DNA from: Cryobacterium sp. SO2 | Lineage (GTDB): Bacteria > Actinomycetota > Actinomycetes > Actinomycetales > Microbacteriaceae | Direction of reading: 5' to 3' | NCBI RefSeq assembly: GCF_026151165.2 | Contig: NZ_CP117849.1 | Span: 3,906,001 to 3,970,000, forward strand | DNA: 64,000 nucleotides | Shown here: positions 1 through 8,336 of the stretch, piece by piece | Position numbering within the stretch: the stretch's first letter is position 1 | Layout: each line of letters starts with the position of its first letter | Notes under the pieces: generated by a model | Seen by the model: only the letters and a program-made list of their open reading frames with translations | Told to the model about the DNA's origin: nothing | The model's database searches: none | Program-made: the position numbers and the translations under genes

Positions 1-2
1 GC

Positions 3-698
3 GAGACGGCGCAGCGGCTGGCCAGGGCGGGAGCGTCAGTTGTCGCTCTCGACCGCGACCTGCTGGCCGCTGGTGGGCAGATCACTCCCCTGGAGTGCGA
101 CGTCACGGATGACGCCTCGGTGAGGCGGGCCGCGGCACAAGTCGAGTCCCTCTTCGGAGCAGTGAATGGGCTCGTCAACTGCGCCGGAATCGGAGCGCAG
201 GGAAGCGTCGAACGCGCCACGGATGACGAATGGCTACGCGTTCTCGATGTGAACGTGGTGGGCACCGCCCGCGTCTCGCGCGCCTTTCTTCCGCTTCTTC
301 GACGCACGACTGCGGCCTCGATCGTCAACATTGCGTCCATCGCCGCCACCGCCGGCCTACCGGAACGTGCCGTCTATTCCGCGTCGAAGGGTGCCGTGCT
401 CGCGCTGACCCGCGCTATGGCCGCCGACCATGTTGGCGACGGGATACGCGTGAACGCAGTGTCACCCGGAACCGTCGACACCCCGTGGGTGCAACGCCTA
501 CTCGCTTTGGCCGATGACCCCGATTCCGAGCGGCAGGCGCTTGAGGCCCGCCAACCGACCGGGCGTCTAGTGTCGGCCATTCACGTGGCCGCTGCCATCG
601 AATACCTACTCTCAGAGGAAGCGGCATCCGTCACTGGCACGGCCATAGAGGTGGACGGTGGCATCGCTGGCCTACGATTGCGCCATGCCCGTGACTGA
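3..698 (+). CDS. SDR family oxidoreductase, 5' end outside window (probable fucose-pathway dehydrogenase)
   Basis: The reading frame is open from base 3, so the N-terminal Rossmann glycine motif lies outside the window. Visible parts are a CDVTDDAS segment (NAD-binding Asp region), an NCAG motif, the catalytic Ser in IVNIASIA, YSASK with the catalytic Tyr/Lys, and a C-terminal VDGGI typical of classical SDRs. The next three genes overlap or abut and look like the non-phosphorylating L-fucose route, so it is probably the 2-keto-3-deoxy-L-fuconate or L-fucose dehydrogenase step. That role is inferred from context; the SDR family call is secure. Confidence 0.85.
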   Translation, partial: ETAQRLARAGASVVALDRDLLAAGGQITPLECDVTDDASVRRAAAQVESLFGAVNGLVNCAGIGAQGSVERATDDEWLRVLDVNVVGTARVSRAFLPLLRRTTAASIVNIASIAATAGLPERAVYSASKGAVLALTRAMAADHVGDGIRVNAVSPGTVDTPWVQRLLALADDPDSERQALEARQPTGRLVSAIHVAAAIEYLLSEEAASVTGTAIEVDGGIAGLRLRHARD

Positions 699-1638
699 AC
701 CGTCAATGTCGACCGGGAGAATCCCGGTAGCCCCGGAATTGCCTGTCATCGGCGTCGGCTGCGCCGCCCTCGGCAACCTATTCCGCGCGTCCTCCGATGC
801 CGATGCCCGCTCTCTGCTCGCCCGCTCTTGGGAGCGCGGCATCCGCTATTTCGATACCGCCCCGCACTACGGGCCCGGAGAAAGTGAGCGTCGGCTCGGC
901 GACTTCCTCGGCACGGTTCCCCGCCACGAGGTCCAGATCTCTAGCAAGGTGGGCCGGCTCTTAGTTTCAGACCGGGATCCGCGCGCGGACCCAGAACCGA
1001 TGTTCGTGGTGCCGAACGGATGGTCCCGGCGCACGGATTTTTCCGCCCCGGCGATCCGGCGGTCGGTGGAGGAGAGCCTGGATCGACTCAAGCTGGATTA
1101 CCTCGACCTCGCCCTGCTGCATGATCCTGACGACAACCTAGACCAGGCCCGCGCCGAAGCACTCCCCGCCCTAGTGGAGCTGCGCGCGTCCGGGCTGGTA
1201 CGGCAGATCGGGGTAGGCACCAACTCCGACACCGTGGCGGTCCAGCTTGCCGGCACTGGTGACCTCGACGCGGTTCTTCTCGCGGGCCGGTACACCCTGC
1301 TCTCCCCCGACGCACCCGCGATGCTGCCGCTGGGCGCCGCTACGAACACCCGGGTAATCGCCGCTGGAATCTTCAACAGTGGCATTCTCGCCAGCCCAGA
1401 TGGTCGGTACGACTATGGAGCCGTTCCACCCGGCATCACCCGGGCGCTGGATCGGCTCCGGTCCGTGTGCGCGGCGCATTGCGTGGCGTTGCCCGCCGCC
1501 GCTGTGCAGTTCGTCGCCCGGGAAGCCCGCATCCACACGGTGCTGCTGGGTCCGGCGTCGGCGGCTCAGCTGGACCAGATACTCGACTGGCTGCAGGAAC
1601 CGATACCAGAGCCGTTTTGGGTGGAGGTGAACGGGTGA
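685..1638 (+). CDS. Aldo/keto reductase, L-fucose dehydrogenase-like
   Basis: A protein of 317 residues, a usual AKR length. It has the AKR opening (GVGCAALGNLF), the catalytic Asp in YFDTAP, the catalytic Tyr in PHYGPGESE and a Lys in SSKVGRL, followed by a (beta/alpha)8 pattern. The closest remembered family is the pyridoxal 4-dehydrogenase/L-fucose dehydrogenase group that oxidises sugars to lactones. The start at 685 overlaps the upstream SDR by 14 bases; a later ATG at 706 is possible since neither has a strong ribosome site. Its stop overlaps the lactonase start. Substrate is inferred from the downstream lactonase and FAH hydrolase and from the fucosidase nearby. Confidence 0.8.
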   Translation: MPVTEPSMSTGRIPVAPELPVIGVGCAALGNLFRASSDADARSLLARSWERGIRYFDTAPHYGPGESERRLGDFLGTVPRHEVQISSKVGRLLVSDRDPRADPEPMFVVPNGWSRRTDFSAPAIRRSVEESLDRLKLDYLDLALLHDPDDNLDQARAEALPALVELRASGLVRQIGVGTNSDTVAVQLAGTGDLDAVLLAGRYTLLSPDAPAMLPLGAATNTRVIAAGIFNSGILASPDGRYDYGAVPPGITRALDRLRSVCAAHCVALPAAAVQFVAREARIHTVLLGPASAAQLDQILDWLQEPIPEPFWVEVNG

Positions 1639-2480
1639 CCGTCGACGCCCACCTGCACCTCTGGGACCGGGACTTGTTCGCGCACGACTGGCTGGCACAG
1701 CCCGCCCTGAAAAAGATTAATCGCAGCTTCGGCCTGCCTGACCAGCCTGGCGGGACCGGATCGGAGCTGACCGGCCGGGTGCTGGTGCAGGCCCTACCGG
1801 ACCCGCAGGAAACGGAGTGGTTATGCGGCATCGCTGACGCCAGCCCGGTTCCAACTGTCGTCACCGGATGGGTCGACCTACGGCGACCTGATTCGCTCGA
1901 TGCCATGCTCGACAGGGTGCTCGCCGCGCCGGGCGGAGGGCGCCTGCGCGCCATCCGCCCGATGGTCCAGAACGAAGCTGACCCCGGCTGGTTCGACCAG
2001 GCCCCCGTCCGGGCGTCTGCGAGTATCCTGGCCGAACGGGGGCTCGCGGTCGAGTTTCTCGTGCGCGAGCGTGACTGGGCCAGCTGTCTCCGACTGATCG
2101 ACGCCGTGCCCCAGGGCCAATATGTCCTCGACCACTTGGGCAAGCCCGCCGTTACGGCCTCGGGGCCGAGCGCAGGCTGGCGGTCATTCGTCACTGACCT
2201 GTCACGACGCGAGCAAACGGTCGTCAAACTCTCCGGGCTGTTGACCGAATGCTTGTTTTCCGACCCGACGGAATCGGTGATTGCGCCCTACGTTCTCCAC
2301 GCGTTGGAAGAGTTTTCCCCGCGCCGGGCCATGTACGGCTCGGACTGGCCCGTCAGCGTCCTGGCCACAGACGACCCGTCACTTTGGCCCAGCATGCTGG
2401 CCGACATCGTGGGCGCACACGACCCGGACCTTTTCACCAACACCGCACGTCGCGTTTATACCCTGGAGGAAAACCCGTGA
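1635..2480 (+). CDS. Amidohydrolase family lactonase, probable L-fucono-1,5-lactonase
   Basis: GTG start overlapping the preceding TGA (GTGA), indicating translational coupling. The 281-residue protein begins with the metal-binding DAHLHLW motif of TIM-barrel amidohydrolases (COG3618 type). It also has a VLDHLGKP segment (His/Asp region) and YGSDWPV near the C-terminus, the usual fuconolactonase/2-pyrone-dicarboxylate lactonase signature set. It would open the lactone made by the upstream aldo-keto reductase. The exact sugar is inferred from genome context. Confidence 0.82.
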   Translation: MTVDAHLHLWDRDLFAHDWLAQPALKKINRSFGLPDQPGGTGSELTGRVLVQALPDPQETEWLCGIADASPVPTVVTGWVDLRRPDSLDAMLDRVLAAPGGGRLRAIRPMVQNEADPGWFDQAPVRASASILAERGLAVEFLVRERDWASCLRLIDAVPQGQYVLDHLGKPAVTASGPSAGWRSFVTDLSRREQTVVKLSGLLTECLFSDPTESVIAPYVLHALEEFSPRRAMYGSDWPVSVLATDDPSLWPSMLADIVGAHDPDLFTNTARRVYTLEENP

Positions 2481-3349
2481 AGCTTGCCCAACTCGTCGAT
2501 GCCGACAACCGTTCCCGCCTTGCCGCGGTCCGAGACGGCGAAGCGCTAATCCTGCAAGACCTCGATGCCGGCTTTCCATCCCGGCTGGAGGCGCTGATCG
2601 CCGACAGCTCCCTTGCCGACGTTCAGGCGGCGGTGATGCAGGCGGATCCGCGGCTCTGGAGTCCGCTTGCGCGGTTCCGTACCGCTCCGCCGATCCAGTC
2701 GCCCCCCAAAATCGTCGCAATCGGCGTCAACTACGTCGACCACGCTACCGAACAGGGCGCCAACCCGCCCGAGATCCCAATTGTCTTCGCCCTCTGGCAG
2801 AGTTCACTATCGGGCGACGGAGACACCATCACCTGGGATGGTTCCCTCACCAAGCAAGTCGACTTCGAGGTGGAGCTCGGCGTCATTCTCGGGCGAGACG
2901 CCCGGGACGTGAGCGTCGACGAGGCCCTCACATACGTCTTCGGCTATACGGTCATCAACGATCTCAGCGCGCGCGACCTGCAGTTTCGTGATCAGCAGTG
3001 GTCCAGGTCCAAGTCGTTGGACGGCTTCACCCCGATCGGACCCGTGGTCGTCACGGCGGACGAGATTCCTGACCCCCAGTCCCTCGACCTTTGGTGTGTG
3101 GTCGACGGCCTGCCGTTGCAGCGGGCGAACACCCGAGAGATGCACCGCGGAGTCGCCACCCTCATCTCGTATCTCTCCCGCGGGATGACCCTGGAAGCCG
3201 GCACCGTGATCTCTACGGGAACCCCCGGCGGTGTGGGCTATTTCCGCGACCCGCAAGTGTTTCTCGTTGACGGGTCAACAGTCACGGTCGGCGTGGCGGG
3301 CATCGGCGAGCTGACCACGCACTGCCGGGTCACGCCCGGGCTTGACTAG
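2477..3349 (+). CDS. Fumarylacetoacetate hydrolase family protein (2-keto-3-deoxy-L-fuconate-type hydrolase)
   Basis: GTG start within the lactonase stop (GTGA overlap). The 290-residue protein has an N-terminal cap of about 80 residues and a C-terminal FAH barrel. Metal ligands sit in DFEVELGVILG, followed by INDLSARDLQFRD, KSLDGFTPIGP and STGTPGGVG. FAH enzymes hydrolyse or cleave 2-keto-3-deoxy acids and diketo acids. In the L-fucose route the substrate would be 2,4-diketo-3-deoxy-L-fuconate, giving pyruvate and lactate. It ends convergently with the GntR gene, overlapping by four bases. Confidence 0.85.
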   Translation: MKLAQLVDADNRSRLAAVRDGEALILQDLDAGFPSRLEALIADSSLADVQAAVMQADPRLWSPLARFRTAPPIQSPPKIVAIGVNYVDHATEQGANPPEIPIVFALWQSSLSGDGDTITWDGSLTKQVDFEVELGVILGRDARDVSVDEALTYVFGYTVINDLSARDLQFRDQQWSRSKSLDGFTPIGPVVVTADEIPDPQSLDLWCVVDGLPLQRANTREMHRGVATLISYLSRGMTLEAGTVISTGTPGGVGYFRDPQVFLVDGSTVTVGVAGIGELTTHCRVTPGLD

Positions 3350-4065
3350 GGCTCTGTCAGATTGCTCACCGGACCGTCGCCGGACAGCTCGGTCACGAAG
3401 TCTTCCACCCCGAGCAGATGGTTTGCCATGCGGATGCGGGCCTGGTCCTGCTCACCCCGGGCGATCGCATCCAGGATTGCGCGGTGCTCCCGGTGGGTAC
3501 GCTCGAACGCGCCATCGTCGTGAATCGCCCGCCACAGGCGCTCGCGCAGGGTGCGGCTGGACAACGTGTCTATGAGGGCGGCAAGGATATCGTTGCCGGT
3601 GGCATGCGCAATCTCCCGGTGAAAGCGGATGTCGCCGTCGAGGAAGACAGCTGGATCGACGTCTGACGCCGTCATCACAGCTTCCACCTCCGCAAGCGCC
3701 TCGGTGAGGCTGGCGACAAGTTCGGGCGTCACCTGGCGGGCCGCGATGCTTGCTGCCTCGGTCTCGAGAATGCGCCGCACGGTGTGCAGCTCCCTGTTTC
3801 CTGTTCCGGACTTCAGATCGACCATGAAGACCATCGGTGCCAAGAGTAAGTCCGCATCGAGGCTCGTCACGTAGGTGCCGTCACCCTGCCGAACATCGAG
3901 CACGCCGACTAACGCCAGGGCTTTGACCGCTTCGCGCAGCGAGCTCCGCGAGAGACCCAGACTCTCGCTCAGGTCCTTTTCCGGAGCCAGCCGCTGGCCC
4001 GGAGTCAGCCGACCGTCAACAATCATCATCTTGATCTGCGTGATCGCGTCGTCGGTTAGTGCCAT
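3346..4065 (-). CDS. FadR/GntR family transcriptional regulator with FCD domain
   Basis: A 239-residue protein with an N-terminal winged helix (residues about 1-70; PEKDLSESLGLSRSSLREA is the GntR recognition helix) and a C-terminal FCD all-helical ligand domain. The domain carries D..FH and H..I residues that normally bind a metal. It is transcribed away from the operon beginning at 4318 and towards the fucose operon. It probably represses both blocks in response to a pathway acid, as FCD regulators of sugar-acid catabolism commonly do. The regulatory target is inferred. Confidence 0.88.
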   Translation of the reverse strand: MALTDDAITQIKMMIVDGRLTPGQRLAPEKDLSESLGLSRSSLREAVKALALVGVLDVRQGDGTYVTSLDADLLLAPMVFMVDLKSGTGNRELHTVRRILETEAASIAARQVTPELVASLTEALAEVEAVMTASDVDPAVFLDGDIRFHREIAHATGNDILAALIDTLSSRTLRERLWRAIHDDGAFERTHREHRAILDAIARGEQDQARIRMANHLLGVEDFVTELSGDGPVSNLTEP

Positions 4066-4245
4066 ATCCGGAGTTTATCGAGGGATGACACGATCGACCG
4101 CCCGACAATCCCAAATACGGAGACTTCATCCCAAGCCGTCAAGCCCGGCTGGCGATGGGCGTTCAGGATTAGAACATGACCGCAAGCAGACCTCGGGCTG
4201 CCTCCGGTCGACCAAACACAACAGAACCTAGACATAGGATGTATT

Positions 4246-4264
4246 CTCTGTCAATCTGTCAGAG
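4246..4264. promoter_or_regulatory. Candidate operator in the GntR/fucosidase-operon intergenic region
   Basis: CTCTG (4246-4250) and CAGAG (4260-4264) form an inverted repeat around a nine-base spacer. TCTGTCA also repeats directly inside it. The site lies 54 bases upstream of the start at 4318 and 180 bases upstream of the divergent GntR gene. The remainder of the 4066-4317 gap shows nothing else recognisable. Assignment as a GntR site is a guess from position. Confidence 0.35.
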
Positions 4265-4317
4265 GAGGCTGCTGTCGCCTTATTTATCGGCCCGAAGCAC
4301 GAATAACCTCGGAGGAA

Positions 4318-4726
4318 TGATGCGCGTAACTCGACTCAATTCTGTCGGTCACGAGATTTCCGCGGCATTCGTCGGAGGCCAGGCCCTCGACTTACACCCG
4401 CTCACCGGCGCCCTCGTGTCGACGTGGATCACCGCCGAGGCCCTGCCGCGCGACAGGATTGCGGGCTTCACAACCGCCAACGACCCCCAGAGTGGCAGCG
4501 GCAGGTGTCCCTCTTCGATGGCCAATCGCCCAAGGGCAAAAGCACACCGGTTCGCTGCCCCACCCGGGACCTGCCTGGCCGCCGCCGCCAACCGCGGGGG
4601 TCACCCGAGCCGCGCTGCCAGCGTTGCGCCTGTCACCGATCGCAGCGATCGTGAACACCTCTTCGATTGCCATCGGTGGCGGGATGCGGAGCCTGCGTCT
4701 GCGGCCCAACCAGGCAGCGGCCACGC
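4318..4726 (+). pseudogene. Decayed fumarylacetoacetate-hydrolase-like gene fused to an SDR remnant
   Basis: A good ribosome site (GGAGGA) precedes tandem ATGs at 4318 and 4321, but the open frame soon loses resemblance to any family. Around 4456-4486 one frame reads AGFTTAND. From about 4490 another frame reads EWQRQVSLFDGQ then PKGKS, close to the consensus FAH motif (GFTTANDVSARD followed by FDGQ and KGKS). Near 4600-4690 a third frame reads AALPAL and IVNTSSIA, a standard SDR segment. Frameshifts and internal deletion therefore appear to have collapsed an FAH gene and part of an SDR at the head of this operon. Confidence 0.6.
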
Positions 4727-5470
4727 ATGAGTGAGGCGACGGCTCCGCCGCCGGTCGCGCTCGTCACGGGAGCCGAGCGCGGCATCGGGAAGGAGTGTGC
4801 CCGCCAGCTGCTGGAATGCGGATACACGGTGATTCTCGGATGCTACGACCTCTCTGAGGCCGCTATCACGGCGCGAGAGCTCTCGCCGCTCGGCACGGTG
4901 CATGTCGTCGCGCTGGACGTGGCCGACGATGACAGCATCGCGGCGGCCATGGAGGCCGTCGCCGACATCACTCCCGTGATCGACGCACTCGTCAACAACG
5001 CCGGCGTCACCGCCCTCGGATCAGCCCGAGACGTGACCCGGGCGCAACTACACTCCCTCTTCGATGTGAACGCCTTCGGCGCCGCCTTGCTGACGCGCGC
5101 CGCCCTCCCGCTTTTGGCCCGCGCCTCGTCGCCACGGATCGTGAACGTATCCAGCGGCGGCGGGTCGCTGACTCGCGCCGCCGCCTTCGCGGCCGCCGGC
5201 GGTCCCGGGGCGGCCATCCTCGCCTATGCCTCGTCCAAGGCCGCACTGAACATGATCACGGTCCAGACCCGCCTCACGCTCGATTCCGATCCTGCGCTTC
5301 GTCACATCAAGATCAACTCCGTGGGACCGGGCACTACCGCCACTCAGGTGAGCGGATTCGTGGGACAGCATCCGAGCGATGGAGCGCGCGTGCTTGTGCT
5401 GATGGCCACGCTCGACGACGACGGGCCGACCGGCGGTTTTTTCGAGTGGGAAGGACCGGTCGAGTGGTAG
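4727..5470 (+). CDS. SDR family NAD(P)-dependent oxidoreductase
   Basis: A 247-residue classical-size SDR. It has a cofactor-binding TGAERGIGKE, an ALDVAD segment, NNAG, the catalytic Ser in IVNVSSGGGS and YASSK. The region after the catalytic Lys (GPGTTATQVSG) resembles SDRs annotated as carbonyl or fucose-related reductases. The start at 4727 follows the pseudogene remnant, and the stop overlaps the fucosidase start by seven bases. It probably belongs to the fucose block; substrate unknown. Confidence 0.8.
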   Translation: MSEATAPPPVALVTGAERGIGKECARQLLECGYTVILGCYDLSEAAITARELSPLGTVHVVALDVADDDSIAAAMEAVADITPVIDALVNNAGVTALGSARDVTRAQLHSLFDVNAFGAALLTRAALPLLARASSPRIVNVSSGGGSLTRAAAFAAAGGPGAAILAYASSKAALNMITVQTRLTLDSDPALRHIKINSVGPGTTATQVSGFVGQHPSDGARVLVLMATLDDDGPTGGFFEWEGPVEW

Positions 5471-6945
5471 ATGAGCCGTATTCGGCGACCCGGGAGTCGC
5501 TCGCTCGGCACCGGGTACCGCCGTGGTGGCAGGACGCAAAATTCGGGGTTCTCATCACATGGGGTCCGTACGCCGTGCCGGCCTTCGCCGAGCCGACCGA
5601 CTCTTTCTTCGCGTTCTCGGAGTGGTATTGGTTCTTTCAGCAGCTCGCTCCCGGTGAACTTCACGATGCGTTGCCACAGCAGGCGTCCGACGGTGGTCGC
5701 TCCCCCGACGGCCTGCATCGCGACTACCATCGTGATGCCTTCGGGGCCAACGTCACCTATGACGACCTTCTCGACCGCTGGCGGGCAGAGAAGTGGGATC
5801 CTCAGGATTGGATCGATCTGATCGAACGCAGCGGAGCGGGTTACTTTGTGCTCGTCGCAAAGCACCACGACGGTGTTGCCTTGTGGCCGACTGCGACATC
5901 CGGGCGCAACAGCGTCGACCTCGGGCCGCGACGCGACGTCGTCGGCGAGTTAATGCGGGCCGCCGAAGCCTCACCGCTTCACACCGGACTCTTCTACGCC
6001 ATGGCGGAATGGTTCAACCCCGCCCCGCACCCCAGGGTGATGGCCGACCAGAACGATCCCCTCTTCGATCTCGCCTTCAACCGGCAGCGGCGCGCCGCCG
6101 ACCGTGACACGGGTGAATCGGTCGGCTATCGCGGCTACCGTCCTGTCTCCGACTACGCCCGTGGTCACGTCGTGCCCCAGATCGAGGAACTGATCCACGA
6201 CTACGAGCCTTCTATTCTGTGGTTCGATCTGCCGGGCGACTCAGAATATTACAAAGCGGATCGACTCATCGCCGATTTCTACAACAGCGCAGAGGAGAGG
6301 GAAACAGACGGAGTCCTGGTCAACGACCGGGCCTCCGCCGACGCGCACGGCGACTTCCACTCCTATGAATACGGATTGCATCCGCGCGACACTTCAGGAG
6401 AGCGTCCTTTCGAGGCCTGCCGCAGCATCGGCACCTCATTCGGCTACAACGCCCGGGAGGAGGACGACGACTACGCGAGTAGTGCGGAACTGATCGAAAC
6501 GCTCGTGGAAGTCGTGGCAGACGGCGGCAATCTGCTTCTGAACATCGGCCCGCGCGCCGACGGAACGATCGACCCGAGGCAGAGCGACCGGCTGCGCGAG
6601 ATCGGTCGCTGGCTCGAGACAAACGGCGTCGCGATCCGCGGGAGCCGCCCATGGCCGGGAGCACCCAAAGGGCCAATCCGGTTCACGGTGGGCGCCGACG
6701 GATGCCTTTACGGCTTCCTTCCCGCGCAGGCAATGGACTCGAAAACAATCGATCTGCCGGTGCGGATCATTGCCGGAACGACGGTGGAGTACCTCGATTC
6801 TCCGCCCCTGAACTGGGAACGGCGGGACCACGGAACGCGAGTGAGCGTGGCGGCGGCAAGCCAATCGGATGCCGTACCGGGCGCCCCCCGGGTAATCCGG
6901 CTCGGCCTCGCCACCGACGCGCTAGGCACACCATCACAGAGGTGA
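5464..6945 (+). CDS. GH29 alpha-L-fucosidase
   Basis: A 493-residue protein starting with GTG inside the previous gene. The GH29 N-terminal signature is visible (WWQDAKFGVLITWGPYAVPA, with Thr where most members have His), followed by SEWY, YFVLVAKHHDGVALW and EPSILWFDLPGD, whose Asp sits at the usual nucleophile position. A GNLLLNIGPRADGTI segment closes the barrel and a small C-terminal beta domain follows. No signal peptide is seen, so it acts in the cytoplasm on imported fucosides. Its TGA overlaps the GTG of the next gene, a condensation-domain protein of the biosynthetic cluster. Confidence 0.9.
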   Translation: MVDEPYSATRESLARHRVPPWWQDAKFGVLITWGPYAVPAFAEPTDSFFAFSEWYWFFQQLAPGELHDALPQQASDGGRSPDGLHRDYHRDAFGANVTYDDLLDRWRAEKWDPQDWIDLIERSGAGYFVLVAKHHDGVALWPTATSGRNSVDLGPRRDVVGELMRAAEASPLHTGLFYAMAEWFNPAPHPRVMADQNDPLFDLAFNRQRRAADRDTGESVGYRGYRPVSDYARGHVVPQIEELIHDYEPSILWFDLPGDSEYYKADRLIADFYNSAEERETDGVLVNDRASADAHGDFHSYEYGLHPRDTSGERPFEACRSIGTSFGYNAREEDDDYASSAELIETLVEVVADGGNLLLNIGPRADGTIDPRQSDRLREIGRWLETNGVAIRGSRPWPGAPKGPIRFTVGADGCLYGFLPAQAMDSKTIDLPVRIIAGTTVEYLDSPPLNWERRDHGTRVSVAAASQSDAVPGAPRVIRLGLATDALGTPSQR

Positions 6946-8336
6946 CACACGCCGTGACTCGATTACGCCTTCCGACGATCACAACCCAGGCCGATTGCTG
7001 GGGAACTCCGGACGGCATGCCGTACGCCTGGTGGCTGACGCTCGCGGTCGACGCCGAGCACCTCGACCGCGCGCAGCTGACCGCGGCGCTCGGACTGGTG
7101 GTCAATCGGCATGAATCACTGCGGGTTGTGCCGGTTCCCGGAGCGCGCGGTCGCGAGCAATACCTGCTCGATACCGCCGACGTGCCCGTGTACGTTATGG
7201 ACATCGCCACCGACCCTTCTTGGCGCGAAGTCGACGGAAGGCCGTGGCCTAGCGAGCGTCCCCGCTGGGTAGCGGGGCTCGTCGAGGCTCCGTTGCGCAA
7301 GCTCGTGCTCAAGGTCTGTCACAGCGTCAGCGATCAGCTAGGTCTGCTGCTGCTGGCCTCCGACCTCACCCACGCCATCCGTAGCATCGCGTACGGCCGC
7401 CCCCTAAGCTGGCGACTGCCAGCGAGCTTCGTGCGGATAGCCCTCGATGAGGGCAGTCCTGCGGGGCAGGCTCGGCTGCAGCGCAACAACAAATTCGTCG
7501 CCGAGGCCTTCGCGCCCGGCTGGGTGCAGAAACCGATGCGCCCTCGCGGCGGCGAACGGAGACTAATACAGGTCGGCATCGCAATCTCCGAGCAGAGCCA
7601 CCGCCGGTTCATTGCGGCGGCACGCGAGATCGGAGTTCCGTGGCAGAGCCTTATACGAGCCGCCTTCGTCAAGGCCGACCAGCTCGTCCAGGCCAGCGGG
7701 AACGTGCGCTTGCAGAGTCTCGAGCACAATCGCAACGACGAGCAACGCCGGCGCTGCGTCGCAAATTTCGCCTCATACCTCCCCGTCCTCATCAATGGCG
7801 CACATGCCCTAGCACTCGCCCCGAAGGACTGGGCGCGACAGCTCGACTCGCAACTTCAGGCCGCGTCAGCATGCTGGCCCGTCTCCGACCTCACGCTCGC
7901 GGACTCCGGTCTCGGCGTGGAGGATTCCCTTCGCGACGGCGACGGGGTACCTATATATGCTCCACACCTGGAGGTCGACACGTCCTCATCAACCCTTCAT
8001 ACTCCCACGATCATTCCGGGACACGGCGATCGGGTCGGAACGATCGGCTCAATCAGCACGCTCTGGCGAGCCACCGAACTCGTGCTGTACCGCCGGCCGG
8101 GCGAGATAGTGCTTGAGCTCTCGGACGACACGCGCCGGCGCAGCCCGGACGCCCTGCGATTACTCGCCACCTGCCTGCTGGGGGTTATCCACGACTACGC
8201 GGCGATCACCGGGCACCCGGCCTCCCGAGTGCTGGCCGATGCAAGCGCCCTCCGATGCACCGTTGGACCTCGTCCGCAACTGGATTGGCCGGGCGACGAG
8301 CTGATCGCCCTGATGCCAGAGCCCACTGAGGTCTAG
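6942..8336 (+). CDS. Stand-alone NRPS condensation-domain-like protein
   Basis: A 464-residue protein starting GTG in a GTGA overlap with the fucosidase; a GTG at 6954 is an alternative. Residues about 25-180 resemble a condensation N-lobe (VNRHESLRV motif). The active site reads CHSVSDQ (His127, Asp131), so the second His and the Asp of HHxxxDG are kept but the first His and the Gly are not. A C-lobe NFASYLPVL segment follows. It may form an amide or ester between a carrier-bound acyl group and a free acceptor such as an aminocyclitol. It converges with the LLM gene (four-base overlap). Confidence 0.7.
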   Translation: MTHAVTRLRLPTITTQADCWGTPDGMPYAWWLTLAVDAEHLDRAQLTAALGLVVNRHESLRVVPVPGARGREQYLLDTADVPVYVMDIATDPSWREVDGRPWPSERPRWVAGLVEAPLRKLVLKVCHSVSDQLGLLLLASDLTHAIRSIAYGRPLSWRLPASFVRIALDEGSPAGQARLQRNNKFVAEAFAPGWVQKPMRPRGGERRLIQVGIAISEQSHRRFIAAAREIGVPWQSLIRAAFVKADQLVQASGNVRLQSLEHNRNDEQRRRCVANFASYLPVLINGAHALALAPKDWARQLDSQLQAASACWPVSDLTLADSGLGVEDSLRDGDGVPIYAPHLEVDTSSSTLHTPTIIPGHGDRVGTIGSISTLWRATELVLYRRPGEIVLELSDDTRRRSPDALRLLATCLLGVIHDYAAITGHPASRVLADASALRCTVGPRPQLDWPGDELIALMPEPTEV

